Shown: piece by piece, positions 1 to 9,373 of the stretch | Layout of the letters: each line of letters opens with the position of its first letter | Position numbering within the stretch: position 1 is the first letter of the stretch | Source of the DNA: Sulfitobacter sp. CW3 | GTDB taxonomy: Bacteria > Pseudomonadota > Alphaproteobacteria > Rhodobacterales > Rhodobacteraceae | Direction of reading: 5' to 3' | NCBI RefSeq assembly: GCF_019392245.1 | Contig: NZ_JAHXRL010000003.1 | Location: 558,001-622,000 of the forward strand | Length of the DNA stretch: 64,000 bases | Program-made: the position numbers and the translations under genes | The notes under the pieces: generated by a model | The model's database searches: none | The model's input: the letters and a program-made list of their open reading frames with translations, nothing else | What the model was told of the DNA's origin: nothing

Positions 1-745
1 CGGGCTGCTGCATCCGCGCGGCGGCACGGCGCGGCATGATGCGGTTGCCTGGGGCTATGCACGCGGCGCGTCGGATCGCGGGGTTGATTTGATCCAGCAA
101 TGCGAAGTCACCGGGATTGATATCGAAAACGGTCAGGTGCGCGGTGTGCAAACCACGCGCGGGGCGATCCGCGCCAAGAAGGTCGGCATCGTGGTTGCGG
201 GCCGTTCAGGTCAGGTGGCGGCCATGGCGGGGATGCGACTGCCGATTGAAAGCCACGTCTTGCAGGCCTTTGTGACCGAGGGGCTAAAACCCTGCATCGA
301 CCATGTGGTCAGTTTCGGCATGGGGCACTTCTATATTTCGCAATCCGACAAGGGCGGTTTGGTCTTTGGCGGCGATCTGGATTTCTATGCCTCTTACGCC
401 AGCCGCGGCAATCTGCCGATGGCGGAACATGTGATGGAGGCGGGGATGACCCTGATGCCGATGATCGGCAAGGCCAAGGTCTTGCGCAGTTGGGGCGGGA
501 TCATGGACATGACGCCCGACGGCAGCCCGATCATCGACCAGACGGATACCAAGGGTTTGTTCATTGATTGCGGCTGGTGCTACGGCGGGTTCAAGGCGGT
601 GCCCGGATCAGGGTTCAGTTTTGCGCATCTGATGGCCACGGGAAATCACCATGCGCCAGCGGCGAAGTTCCGGTTGGACCGGTTCCGTACCGGCGTCGGC
701 TTGATGGATGAAGAGGGCACCGGTTCTCAGCATAACCTTCATTGA
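1..745 (+). CDS. soxB: Sarcosine oxidase subunit beta, C-terminal part (left edge of window)
   Basis: Flavin-bearing beta subunit of heterotetrameric sarcosine oxidase, which oxidatively demethylates N-methylglycine to glycine and passes the one-carbon unit to tetrahydrofolate. The frame is open from base 2, giving 247 residues of a family usually near 415, so the N-terminal FAD-binding fold lies off-window. Visible motifs are GGTARHDAVAWGYARG at the edge, whose ARHD histidine may be the covalent FMN site (from memory, not verified), SWGGIMDMTPDGSPI, and the C-terminal CGWCYGGFKAVPGSG. First gene of a soxBDAG run; soxD follows after 78 bases that include a copy of the local intergenic repeat. 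Confidence 0.95.
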   Translation, partial: GLLHPRGGTARHDAVAWGYARGASDRGVDLIQQCEVTGIDIENGQVRGVQTTRGAIRAKKVGIVVAGRSGQVAAMAGMRLPIESHVLQAFVTEGLKPCIDHVVSFGMGHFYISQSDKGGLVFGGDLDFYASYASRGNLPMAEHVMEAGMTLMPMIGKAKVLRSWGGIMDMTPDGSPIIDQTDTKGLFIDCGWCYGGFKAVPGSGFSFAHLMATGNHHAPAAKFRLDRFRTGVGLMDEEGTGSQHNLH

Positions 746-772
746 TGGCGCTTTGGGGATGGGGTTGGATTT

Positions 773-794
773 GAGTATTTTTAAAAGGGTGAAG
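773..794. repeat. Intergenic repeat, copy 1 (AT tail only)
   Basis: GAGTATTTTTAAAAGGGTGA then AG matches the tail of copies 2 and 4 (GAGTTTATTT...AAAATGAAG) with a shorter hairpin side. Lies between soxB and soxD. Confidence 0.45.
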
Positions 795-823
795 GGGCAG
801 ATGCCCGTTCAGAGAGGTTTGGC

Positions 824-1096
824 ATGAGACTGGACTGTCCGATTTGTGGGAGCCGCGACCGGCGCGAGTTTTACTATCAGGGTGATGCCGTGATGCTGGC
901 GCGCCCTGCGGTGGACGCGGGGGCGGATGCTTGGGATCGCTATTTGCATTTGCGCGATAATCCGGCAGGCCAGACGCGCGATTTGTGGCACCACGAGGCG
1001 GGCTGTGGTGCGTGGTTGGTGGTGACGCGCGATACGGTGACCCATGCGGTGTCGGCGGTTGAGCTGGCGTCGGACGTGAAGGGGGCCATGGCATGA
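824..1096 (+). CDS. soxD: Sarcosine oxidase subunit delta
   Basis: Small zinc-binding subunit (90 aa) of heterotetrameric sarcosine oxidase. It has an N-terminal CPICG pair (C5, C8) and a later HHEAGCGAW stretch (H56/H57, C61), which fits the Cys2-His-Cys zinc site known for this subunit. The ATG is preceded by AGAGAGG. Its stop overlaps the soxA start (ATGA at 1093), so translation is probably coupled. Length is typical of the family. Confidence 0.95.
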   Translation: MRLDCPICGSRDRREFYYQGDAVMLARPAVDAGADAWDRYLHLRDNPAGQTRDLWHHEAGCGAWLVVTRDTVTHAVSAVELASDVKGAMA

Positions 1097-4026
1097 GGAT
1101 CAAGGGCAAGGGTCTGATTGATCGGTCCGACACGGTCACGTTCAGTTTCGACGGACGCAGCTATGACGGGTTCGCTGGGGACACTGTTGCCTCGGCTTTG
1201 TTGGCGAATGACGTGACGTTGATGGGGCGGTCGTTCAAGTATCACCGTCCGCGCGGGGTTTTGACCGCCGGTAGCGAAGAGCCGAATGCGCTGGTCACGG
1301 TGGGGAATGGTGCGGCGACTGATCCGAATGTGCGTGCCACCATGCAGGAGGTGTTTGACGGATTGCAGGTGCGGAGCCAGAATGCCTGGCCGTCGCTGGA
1401 TTTCGATGTGATGGCGGTGAACAATCTGGTCTCGCCGTTTTTGGGGGCCGGGTTTTATTACAAGACCTTCATGTGGCCGCGCAAATTCTGGGAACGTGTC
1501 TATGAGCCGGTGATCCGGCGGGCGGCTGGTTTGGGCGGGTTGAGCGGGGCACATAACCCCGACAGTTACGAACGGGCCTTTGCGTTTTGTGATGTCTTGG
1601 TGATTGGCGCTGGGCCTGCGGGTCTGATGGCGGCTTTGACGGCTGCACGCGGTGGCGCGGATGTTATTCTAGCCGATGAGGACGCGTTGATGGGCGGGCG
1701 GCTGAATGCCGAAACCTATCAGATTGAAGGCAAGCCGGGGCATGTCTGGGCGGCCGAGGCTGTGGCCGAGTTGGCGGGGATGGATAACGTTCGGCTGATG
1801 TCGCGCACAACGGTGACTGGGGCCTATGATCAGGGCACGTTCGGCGCGTTGGAGCAGGTTGGTCACCATCACGGTCGCCGCGGCGAGGGAGCACCGCTTG
1901 AGTGTTTCTGGCGGATTGTGGCCAAGCATAGCATCTTGACCGCTGGCGCGTTGGAGCGGCCCATTGCGTTTCAGAACAACGACCGGCCCGGGATTATGAC
2001 GGCGGGGGCGGTGCGGGCCTATCTGAACCGTTGGGGGGTAAGCCCCGGCAAGGCGCTCACGATCTTTGGCAATAATGACGATGCGCACCGCACCGCGCGT
2101 GATCTGGCGGATGCGGGTGTGCGGATTGCTGCGGTGATCGACAGCCGGACCGACGTGGATATTAAGGGCGATTTCCCCGTCTATCGCGGCGCGCAGGTGT
2201 TCAACACCGCTGGCGGCAAGGAGCTGGAGAGCATTTCTATCCGCACCATCAGCGGCGTCGAAAAAATCCAGACCGATTGTCTGGCCATGTCAGGCGGCTG
2301 GAACCCGACGGTGCACCTGACCTGTCATATGAACGGGCGGCCCACATGGCGGCCTGACATTCAGGCGTTTGTGCCCACCGAAGCGGCCATTCCCGGCATG
2401 GTCGCTGCGGGGGCGTGTAACGGCACGTTTTCGACCCATGGCTGTTTGGCCGAGGGCGCGCAGGTTGCGGGCAATGTTCTGGAGATGCTTGGCAAGACAG
2501 TGCCCGATGTGGCGCTGCCGCAGGCCGAGGATGCGCCCTACCGGATGGCACCGCTTTGGGCTGTTGCAGGCAAGGGGCGTGCCTGGCTGGATTTCCAGAA
2601 CGACGTGAGCGTGAAGGACGTCAAACAGGCTGCGGTCGAGAACTTTCGGTCGGTCGAGCATATGAAACGCTATACCACACAAGGGATGGCGACGGATCAG
2701 GGCAAGAACTCGAACGTTGGGGCCTTGGCGGTTTTGGCCGATGCCACTGGGCGCGGCATTCCCGAGACCGGGACGACGACATTCCGGCCACCCTATTCAC
2801 CGGTAAGCATCGCGGCGATGGGCGCGGGGGCGCAGGGCGCGGGCTTTGCGCCGCAGCGGTTTACCACATCGCACAGCGCTAGCGTTGAGGCGGGCGCGCC
2901 GATGATCGAGGCGGGGCTGTGGTACCGCCCCAGCTATTTCCCGAAGGCAGGGGAAAAGACGTGGCGGCAGTCATGTGACCGCGAAGTGGGCTATGTCCGC
3001 AATGCAGTCGGGGTCTGCGATGTGTCGACGCTGGGCAAGATCGACATTCAGGGGCCAGATGCCGCGGCCTTGCTGGATTTCGTTTACACCAACATGTTTT
3101 CGACGCTGAAGGTCGGGCGCGTGCGCTATGGGCTGATGCTGCGCGAAGATGGGACCGTGATGGATGACGGCACCTGCGCACGGCTGGGGGACCAGCATTT
3201 CGTGATGACTACCACCACAGCGGCGGCGGGTGCGGTGATGAAGCATCTTGAGTTTGTGGCACAGTGTTTGCACCCCGAATGGCGGGTTGCGATGACATCG
3301 GTGACCGAGCAATGGGCGCAGTTTGCCGTGGCCGGGCCAAAGTCGCGCGAGCTGTTGAACGGGGTGCTGGACGCGCCGATCGACAATGACAGCTGGCCGT
3401 TCATGGCCTGCGGCGACACGTCGGTTCTGGGCGTCAAAGGGCGGCTGTTCCGGATATCGTTCTCGGGCGAGCATGCTTACGAGATCGCGGTGCCTGCACG
3501 CTATGGCGAGAGCCTGTTTCGCGAGCTGGTTGCCCGTGCCCAAGGGTTGGGCGGCGGGGCTTACGGGATGGAGGCGCTGAATGTGCTGCGCATCGAAAAA
3601 GGGTTCATCACCCATTCCGAAATACACGGGCGTACGACGGCTTTTGATGTGGGGATGGCAGGCATGATCTCGGCCAAGAAGGATTGCATCGGCAAGGTGA
3701 TGGCCGGGCGGCCCGGCTTGGTTGCGGCGGATCGCGAACGCTTGGTCGGGATGAAACCCGTAGGTGCGGTAAAGCTGCTGAGTGCGGGCGCACACATCTT
3801 TGAGAAAGACGCCGAAGTGGTGCGGGAGACTGATCAGGGGTATGTTACCTCGGTCTGTTTTTCCCCCGAGGTTGGTACCTATATCGGGCTGGGGTTCGTG
3901 AAAAACGGGCCAGAGCGTTACGGCGAGGTGATGCGCGTGGTCGATCATCTGCGCGATTTGGAGGTCGAGGTGGAAATCTGCCCGCCTGTATTCTTTGACC
4001 CAGAGGGAGGCCGTGCCCGTGGCTGA
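1093..4026 (+). CDS. soxA: Sarcosine oxidase subunit alpha
   Basis: Large subunit (977 aa, usual size) of tetrameric sarcosine oxidase. The N-terminal 100 residues resemble a ferredoxin-like fold without cluster cysteines (FAGDTVASALLANDV). A dinucleotide-binding DVLVIGAGPAG follows near residues 167-177 and binds NAD. The C-terminal half, from about residue 600, is an aminomethyltransferase (GcvT-like) domain that receives the one-carbon unit on tetrahydrofolate (RVRYGLMLREDGTVMDDGT, FSGEHAYEIAVPA). Start overlaps soxD; end overlaps soxG. Confidence 0.96.
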   Translation: MRIKGKGLIDRSDTVTFSFDGRSYDGFAGDTVASALLANDVTLMGRSFKYHRPRGVLTAGSEEPNALVTVGNGAATDPNVRATMQEVFDGLQVRSQNAWPSLDFDVMAVNNLVSPFLGAGFYYKTFMWPRKFWERVYEPVIRRAAGLGGLSGAHNPDSYERAFAFCDVLVIGAGPAGLMAALTAARGGADVILADEDALMGGRLNAETYQIEGKPGHVWAAEAVAELAGMDNVRLMSRTTVTGAYDQGTFGALEQVGHHHGRRGEGAPLECFWRIVAKHSILTAGALERPIAFQNNDRPGIMTAGAVRAYLNRWGVSPGKALTIFGNNDDAHRTARDLADAGVRIAAVIDSRTDVDIKGDFPVYRGAQVFNTAGGKELESISIRTISGVEKIQTDCLAMSGGWNPTVHLTCHMNGRPTWRPDIQAFVPTEAAIPGMVAAGACNGTFSTHGCLAEGAQVAGNVLEMLGKTVPDVALPQAEDAPYRMAPLWAVAGKGRAWLDFQNDVSVKDVKQAAVENFRSVEHMKRYTTQGMATDQGKNSNVGALAVLADATGRGIPETGTTTFRPPYSPVSIAAMGAGAQGAGFAPQRFTTSHSASVEAGAPMIEAGLWYRPSYFPKAGEKTWRQSCDREVGYVRNAVGVCDVSTLGKIDIQGPDAAALLDFVYTNMFSTLKVGRVRYGLMLREDGTVMDDGTCARLGDQHFVMTTTTAAAGAVMKHLEFVAQCLHPEWRVAMTSVTEQWAQFAVAGPKSRELLNGVLDAPIDNDSWPFMACGDTSVLGVKGRLFRISFSGEHAYEIAVPARYGESLFRELVARAQGLGGGAYGMEALNVLRIEKGFITHSEIHGRTTAFDVGMAGMISAKKDCIGKVMAGRPGLVAADRERLVGMKPVGAVKLLSAGAHIFEKDAEVVRETDQGYVTSVCFSPEVGTYIGLGFVKNGPERYGEVMRVVDHLRDLEVEVEICPPVFFDPEGGRARG

Positions 4027-4564
4027 ATTGAAAGCAAGAACAGCCTGTGAGGATGCGTTGCCGTGTGAGATTGGGGCGACGCAGCTGGTGGAGCTTGATT
4101 TGGGGCCGATAACATCGGTTATGGTGTGGGGATCAGAGCAGGACGTATCAGCTGCGATGAAGACCGCACATGGGGTATCGTTTCCCAAGCCCAACCGCAG
4201 CAATGGCACGGATGCAACCCGCTGTGTCTGGTTCGGGCGCAATCAGGCGGTGTTGATTGGGGTTGCACCGGATGCCAGCCTTGGCGAGCACGCTGCGGTG
4301 GTTGATCAAAGCGATGCGTGGAGTGCCGTGTCGCTCAGCGGGGGCACCGCCGAGGATGCTCTGGCGCGGTTGGTGCCCGTGGACCTGCGCCGCGCGCAGT
4401 TCAAGCGGGGGCATACGGTGCGGACGCAGGTCGGGCATATGATGACCTCTGTCACGCGCACAGGGCCGGACAGTTTTATGATCCTTGTTTTCCGGTCGAT
4501 GGCGGTTACCTTGATCCACGAGCTGAAACAGGCGATGCAGTCTGTTGCTGCGCGCCGCGCATAA
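4019..4564 (+). CDS. soxG: Sarcosine oxidase subunit gamma
   Basis: Gamma subunit (181 aa) closing the soxBDAG run; structurally a GcvT-like accessory subunit in the tetramer. Two in-frame GTG codons lie at 4013 and 4019. The ribosome-binding AGAGGGAGG (4002-4010) is only 2 bases from the first and 8 from the second, so 4019 is chosen. It overlaps the soxA stop by 8 bases. Sequence similarity to other SoxG proteins is weak by nature (RAQFKRGHTVRTQVGHMM, FRSMAVTLIHEL), so the call leans on position as well. Confidence 0.9.
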   Translation: MAELKARTACEDALPCEIGATQLVELDLGPITSVMVWGSEQDVSAAMKTAHGVSFPKPNRSNGTDATRCVWFGRNQAVLIGVAPDASLGEHAAVVDQSDAWSAVSLSGGTAEDALARLVPVDLRRAQFKRGHTVRTQVGHMMTSVTRTGPDSFMILVFRSMAVTLIHELKQAMQSVAARRA

Positions 4565-4603
4565 GGCGTTCGCCGCAGCGGTAGAAAGACTTGGAGACGT
4601 AGA

Positions 4604-4912
4604 ATGAAGATTGTTACAGCCGCGGTTGTCGCGGGGCTTTTGGCCAGTGGTGCCCCGGTTTTGGCACAGACGGCAAAAGAAACCGACTGCGCCTATCAGG
4701 CCGATGTCGTCGATGCTGTGCGTCAAGCGCGGCTGGCGCGGGTCAATGAACGCAAGGTGGCAGCGCATGTTAAGGCAGCCGCGCATAGCTGGCCCGAGAA
4801 GTATATGGCAATCGTGCCGTTGGTGACCCCGTGGGTTTACGAGATGAAAATGCGCGATGTGAAAGCCAGTGATCTGGGCGCTGCCTGGAAAGAAATGTGT
4901 TTGGGCCAATAG
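4604..4912 (+). CDS. Small secreted protein of unknown function
   Basis: 102 aa with a clear Sec signal peptide (MKIVTAAVVAGLLASGAPVLA, cleavage before QTAKE). GGAG at 4593 supports the ATG. The mature part is short and helical-looking, with one cysteine near each end (CAYQADVV and KEMCLGQ) that could form a disulfide in the periplasm. No family recognised. It follows soxG by 39 bases and may be co-transcribed, but nothing ties it to sarcosine metabolism. Confidence 0.75.
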   Translation: MKIVTAAVVAGLLASGAPVLAQTAKETDCAYQADVVDAVRQARLARVNERKVAAHVKAAAHSWPEKYMAIVPLVTPWVYEMKMRDVKASDLGAAWKEMCLGQ

Positions 4913-4939
4913 GGTCTGATACCTTGGCTTAGGTTCCGA

Positions 4940-5003
4940 GGGGGCCAGCCCCCATCGCCCTGAGGGGCGATCCCCCCGGAGTTTATTTAGCAAAATGAAG
5001 CAG
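4940..5003. repeat. Intergenic GC-hairpin plus AT-tail repeat, copy 2
   Basis: GGGGGCCAGCCCCC is followed by a second hairpin (ATCGCCCtgaGGGGCGAT) and then CCCCCCGGAGTTTATTT and AGCAAAATGAAGCAG. The same arrangement recurs between genes elsewhere in the window. It lies between the small secreted gene and dnaG and may act as a transcription terminator. Confidence 0.7.
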
Positions 5004-5058
5004 CGGTTTCGCGCATAGGGTTCTGGACTCTGTGCCTGCGCGGCCAATATATAGTGTT

Positions 5059-7032
5059 ATGAGCCTGCCCCCTGGATTTTTAGATGAATTGCGAAGCCGT
5101 TCCAGCCTGTCTCAGGTGGTGGGGCGCAAAGTCATGTGGGATGCGCGCAAGTCCAATCAGGGCAAGGGCGATATGTGGGCCCCGTGCCCGTTCCATCAGG
5201 AAAAATCGGCCAGTTTTCATGTCGATGACCGCAAGGGATTTTATTATTGCTTTGGCTGCCATGCCAAGGGCGATGCGATTTCCTTTGTCCGCGAGACTGA
5301 GAATGTAAGCTTTATGGAGGCGGTCGAGATTTTGGCACGTGAGGCCGGGATGCCGGTGCCAAAGCAGGACCCGCGCGCGCAGGAGAAATCCGATAAGCGC
5401 ACGCAATTAGCCGAAGTGATGGAGCAGGCGGTTCAGTTTTTCCGGTTGCAGTTGCAGACCGGTGCTGCCGGTGCGGCGCGGGATTATCTGGCACGGCGCG
5501 GATTATCTGCACAGGCGCTGGAACGCTGGGAGATCGGCTTTGCCGCGGATCAGTGGCAGGGGTTGTGGGATCATCTGAAGGCCAAAGGCGTCGAGGATGA
5601 GCTGATCTTTGGCGCGGGTTTGGCCAAGCCATCGACCAAAGGCGGGCGGCCCTATGATACGTTTCGCGGGCGGATTATCTATCCGATCCGCGATGCACGG
5701 GGGCGGGCGATTGCCTTTGGCGGGCGGGCGATGGACCCTAATGACAACGCCAAATATCTGAATTCGCCCGAGACAGAGTTATTCGACAAGGGCCGCAGCC
5801 TGTACAACGTGAAAGAGGCGCGTACGGCGGCGGGGCAGGGGCAACCGTTGTTGGTGGCCGAAGGCTATATGGACGTGATCGCGCTGGTCGAGGCCGGGTT
5901 TGGTGCAGCCGTTGCCCCGCTTGGTACTGCGATCACCGAAAGCCAGTTGCAGATGCTGTGGCGGATTTCGCCCGAACCGATCATCACGATGGACGGGGAT
6001 ACCGCCGGTCAGCGGGCGGCCTTGCGTTTGATTGATCTGGCGCTGCCGCTGCTGGAGGCAGGGCAAAGTTTGCGTTTCGCAATGATGCCCGAGGGGCAAG
6101 ACCCCGATGACCTGCTGCGTGCACATGGTGCGCCAGCCCTGCAAAGGCTGCTGGATGGGGCGATGCCCATGGTGCGGCTGTTGTGGCAGCGCGAGACAGA
6201 AGGAAGGGTTTTCGACAGCCCAGAACGCAAGGCTGCGTTGGACAAGGCGCTGCGCGAGAAGATCATGCTGATCAAGGACCCGTCGATCCGCAGCCACTAT
6301 GGTCAGGAAATCAAAGACCTGCGTTATCAGCTGTTCCGGCCGCAACAGGCGAAAAAGACGTTCACGCCCGGCGCGCGCAGGGAAGGGCAGGGGCGTTGGA
6401 ACGCGGCACCACAAGGGCCGTCCCCCAGTGCAAAGGCATCTATTTTGGTGACCGCGGCAGGGTTGGGCGCGACAGAGCATTTGCGTGAGGCGGTGATCTT
6501 GTGTGCATTGTTGGGCAGCCCGGGACTGGTCGAGGAATTCGAAACCGGGCTGGCGGCAATGCAGTGTCAGGATAGTCATCATGCGCGGATCAGGGACTTG
6601 ATGTTGCGCCACATGCATCTGGACCCCGCTGCGTTGCGCGAAAAGATATACAGCGCACTGGGCGAGCAAACCCTTGAAAATATGACATCGCAACGCCACG
6701 TTGCTGTAACGCCGTGCATCAGGACCCCCGGCAATATTGAAATGACCCGCATGACTGTCGCCGAGGAGTTGGGCAAGCTGGAAGCTGTGCGCGGGCTTGA
6801 TGCCGAGATCGCTGATGCCATGGAAGATTTGACCGGCGTGGCCGACGAAGGGCTGACATGGCGGTTGAGTGAAGCGGCGCGAAATGCCGACCGTGCGCAG
6901 CGCAGCGGACAAGAAGATACGGCTGAATATGACATCGCGGAAAACGGTGCGCATATCAGCCGGGACGAGCGCAGCGCCTTTGATGCGTTGATCGGGGCGA
7001 TCCGTGGAAAGGGCGCTGACGACAATAAATGA
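5059..7032 (+). CDS. dnaG: DNA primase DnaG
   Basis: Makes RNA primers for replication forks (657 aa). CHC2 zinc finger with C43, H46, C64 and C67 (APCPFHQEKSASF, FYYCFGCHAKGD). The catalytic core contains YDTFRGRIIYPI, the toprim glutamate E268 (LVAEGYMDVIAL) and the D312/D314 pair (ITMDGDTAGQ). The C-terminal helicase-interaction domain is diverged, as usual. An upstream GTG at 5032 is in frame, but conservation begins at MSLPPGFLDELR, so ATG 5059 is used; no convincing Shine-Dalgarno precedes it. rpoD follows on the same strand, the classic macromolecular-synthesis pairing. Confidence 0.97.
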   Translation: MSLPPGFLDELRSRSSLSQVVGRKVMWDARKSNQGKGDMWAPCPFHQEKSASFHVDDRKGFYYCFGCHAKGDAISFVRETENVSFMEAVEILAREAGMPVPKQDPRAQEKSDKRTQLAEVMEQAVQFFRLQLQTGAAGAARDYLARRGLSAQALERWEIGFAADQWQGLWDHLKAKGVEDELIFGAGLAKPSTKGGRPYDTFRGRIIYPIRDARGRAIAFGGRAMDPNDNAKYLNSPETELFDKGRSLYNVKEARTAAGQGQPLLVAEGYMDVIALVEAGFGAAVAPLGTAITESQLQMLWRISPEPIITMDGDTAGQRAALRLIDLALPLLEAGQSLRFAMMPEGQDPDDLLRAHGAPALQRLLDGAMPMVRLLWQRETEGRVFDSPERKAALDKALREKIMLIKDPSIRSHYGQEIKDLRYQLFRPQQAKKTFTPGARREGQGRWNAAPQGPSPSAKASILVTAAGLGATEHLREAVILCALLGSPGLVEEFETGLAAMQCQDSHHARIRDLMLRHMHLDPAALREKIYSALGEQTLENMTSQRHVAVTPCIRTPGNIEMTRMTVAEELGKLEAVRGLDAEIADAMEDLTGVADEGLTWRLSEAARNADRAQRSGQEDTAEYDIAENGAHISRDERSAFDALIGAIRGKGADDNK

Positions 7033-7088
7033 CCCCTGCGTGGCTTTTTCGCCGGGATGTTTAATAAAAAGCAGGGTAACGGGTTTAA

Positions 7089-7143
7089 GAATCACCCAGA
7101 ACCCCGCATGATTCGGAAAATTTCGAATCACTATGTGTGATTC
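7089..7143. promoter_or_regulatory. Cluster of four GANTC sites in two inverted repeats before rpoD
   Basis: GAATC at 7089, GATTC at 7110, GAATC at 7125 and GATTC at 7139. The last two are arms of a perfect 8-bp inverted repeat, CGAATCAC-tatgt-GTGATTCG (7124-7144); the first two form a looser GAATCA/TGATTC pair. GANTC is the target of the alphaproteobacterial cell-cycle methyltransferase CcrM. The cluster sits 26-80 bases before the rpoD start codon. A repressor operator or an RNA hairpin is the alternative reading. Confidence 0.6.
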
Positions 7144-7168
7144 GCTTATGTTCGCTGGAGGAAGCTTA

Positions 7169-9154
7169 ATGGCCGCCAAAGATACTAATGAAGACGCTAA
7201 GTCTGACGATCAGGATGCCGGCCACTCGCTCGACATGAGCCAAGCTGCCGTCAAGAAGATGATCGGTGACGCCCGTGAAAAGGGCTATATCACCTATGAT
7301 CAGCTGAACACGGTTTTGCCGCCCGAGCAGGTAAGTTCGGAACAAATCGAAGACGTGATGTCGATGCTGTCAGAGATGGGCATTAACATCATCGAAGACG
7401 AAGACGCCGAGGAAGAAGAAGCCAAGGGCGGTACGGATGTTGCCACCACGGACAGCAACCGCGATGTAACGCTGTCGGCGTCGACGTCCGAAAAGCTGGA
7501 CCGTACGGATGACCCTGTCCGCATGTATCTGCGTGAAATGGGGTCGGTCGAACTGCTGAGCCGCGAGGGCGAGATCGCCATCGCCAAGCGGATCGAGGCC
7601 GGCCGTAACACCATGATCGCGGGTCTTTGCGAAAGCCCGCTGACATTCCAGGCGATCACAATCTGGCGCGACGAACTTTTGTCCGAAGACATTTTGCTGC
7701 GTGATGTGATCGACCTTGAAGCGACCTTTGGCACCCAGATGGGCGAGGAAGAGACCACGCCGGTTGTTCCTGCCGTACCCGGAGCCGAGGCCAAGCCTTC
7801 CGAAGAAAAAAGCGAAGTCGATGCGGACGGCAATCCGATTTCCAGCGATGCCGACGATGATGACGATGAAGACGAACAGGCCAACATGTCGCTGGCCGCG
7901 ATGGAAGCCGCGCTTAAGCCTCAGGTGCTTGAAGCGTTGGATATCATTGCCGACGACTATGTTCGCCTAAGCGAAATTCAGGACAGCCGGATTTCCGCGA
8001 CCCTGAACGAAGACGGGACATTCTCGAAAAAAGACGAGGAAGAGTACCAAAAGGTCCGGTCCGAAATCGTCTTGCTGGTGAATGAACTGCACCTGCACAA
8101 CAACCGTATCGAAGCCCTGATTGACCAGCTTTACGGCATCAACCGTCGCATCATGCAGATCGACTCTGCGATGGTGAAACTGGCCGACCAAGCACGGATC
8201 AACCGCAAGGAATTCGTCGACAACTATCGCGGTTACGAGCTTGATCCCAACTGGATGGAGCGGATGGCCGAGAAGTCGGGTCGCGGCTGGCAGATGTTCA
8301 TCGAACGCTCATCCGACAAGGTTGACGAATTACGCTCTGATATGGCGCAGGTCGGTCAGTATGTTGGTCTTGATATCTCTGAATTCCGCCGCATCGTGCA
8401 GCAGGTTCAGAAGGGCGAAAAAGAGGCCCGTCAGGCCAAGAAAGAAATGGTCGAAGCGAACCTGCGTTTGGTTATCTCGATTGCGAAGAAATACACGAAC
8501 CGCGGCCTGCAATTCCTTGATCTTATTCAGGAAGGTAACATCGGTCTGATGAAGGCCGTTGATAAGTTCGAATACCGTCGCGGCTATAAATTCAGCACCT
8601 ATGCGACATGGTGGATCCGTCAGGCGATCACGCGGTCTATTGCGGATCAGGCGCGGACCATCCGTATTCCTGTGCACATGATCGAAACGATCAACAAACT
8701 GGTCCGTACCGGTCGCCAGATGCTGCACGAAATCGGTCGCGAACCAACCCCCGAGGAATTGGCAGAAAAGCTGCAAATGCCTTTGGAAAAGGTTCGCAAG
8801 GTGATGAAGATCGCCAAGGAACCGATTTCGCTGGAAACACCGATTGGCGACGAAGAAGACAGCCAGCTTGGCGATTTCATCGAGGACAAGAATGCCGTGC
8901 TGCCCTTGGACAGCGCCATTCAGGAAAACCTCAAGGAAACCACCACGCGGGTTCTGGCGTCGCTTACCCCACGCGAAGAACGTGTTTTGCGGATGCGTTT
9001 CGGCATCGGCATGAATACCGACCACACCTTGGAAGAAGTCGGCCAGCAGTTCAGTGTTACGCGCGAACGTATTCGCCAGATCGAAGCCAAGGCGCTGCGC
9101 AAGCTCAAGCACCCAAGCCGGTCGCGCAAGCTGCGGTCGTTCTTGGATCAGTAA
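7169..9154 (+). CDS. rpoD: RNA polymerase primary sigma factor RpoD
   Basis: Housekeeping sigma-70 (661 aa). Region 1.1 is N-terminal; region 1.2 is near residues 115-150 ([21 protein letters not shown]). A long acidic non-conserved insert with a D/E run follows around residue 230. Region 2 (from about 430) contains [19 protein letters not shown] and the C-terminal helix-turn-helix of region 4 contains [20 protein letters not shown]. An earlier in-frame ATG at 7133 exists, but GGAGGA at 7157 sits 6 bases from ATG 7169, and region 1.1 starts there. Confidence 0.98.
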   Translation: MAAKDTNEDAKSDDQDAGHSLDMSQAAVKKMIGDAREKGYITYDQLNTVLPPEQVSSEQIEDVMSMLSEMGINIIEDEDAEEEEAKGGTDVATTDSNRDVTLSASTSEKLDRTDDPVRMYLREMGSVELLSREGEIAIAKRIEAGRNTMIAGLCESPLTFQAITIWRDELLSEDILLRDVIDLEATFGTQMGEEETTPVVPAVPGAEAKPSEEKSEVDADGNPISSDADDDDDEDEQANMSLAAMEAALKPQVLEALDIIADDYVRLSEIQDSRISATLNEDGTFSKKDEEEYQKVRSEIVLLVNELHLHNNRIEALIDQLYGINRRIMQIDSAMVKLADQARINRKEFVDNYRGYELDPNWMERMAEKSGRGWQMFIERSSDKVDELRSDMAQVGQYVGLDISEFRRIVQQVQKGEKEARQAKKEMVEANLRLVISIAKKYTNRGLQFLDLIQEGNIGLMKAVDKFEYRRGYKFSTYATWWIRQAITRSIADQARTIRIPVHMIETINKLVRTGRQMLHEIGREPTPEELAEKLQMPLEKVRKVMKIAKEPISLETPIGDEEDSQLGDFIEDKNAVLPLDSAIQENLKETTTRVLASLTPREERVLRMRFGIGMNTDHTLEEVGQQFSVTRERIRQIEAKALRKLKHPSRSRKLRSFLDQ

Positions 9155-9176
9155 AACAGAAGTTCAGTATTTTGAG

Positions 9177-9206
9177 TAAGGGGCGGGGTGATTACCTCGC
9201 CCCTTA
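9177..9206 (+). terminator. Hairpin after rpoD, probable terminator
   Basis: TAAGGGGCG (9177-9185) pairs perfectly with CGCCCCTTA (9198-9206), 22 bases after the rpoD stop. There is no uridine tract after it, so termination efficiency is uncertain. The rest of the gap to 9373 holds no gene I can support. Confidence 0.55.
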
Positions 9207-9373
9207 TGCGTTGTGGGATACTGTCTTGGTCGAAATGGCCGCCGGGAAACCCGGTTCAAATCACAAGTTAACGTTATGTTTTTGTTGACCCAGGCAGTTG
9301 CAACGGGTCGGCTGGCGGGATGGCTGAACAACTCACCGGTTCCGTCTGGGTGGCACAACGTTAAGGATTAACC

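Noticed and set aside
2971..4242. Open frame of 423 residues on the minus strand
   Set aside because: Antisense to soxA/soxG; composition is that of a shadow frame in high-GC DNA, and the plus strand has clear homology.
5779..7179. Open frame of 466 residues on the minus strand
   Set aside because: Antisense shadow of dnaG and of the rpoD leader.
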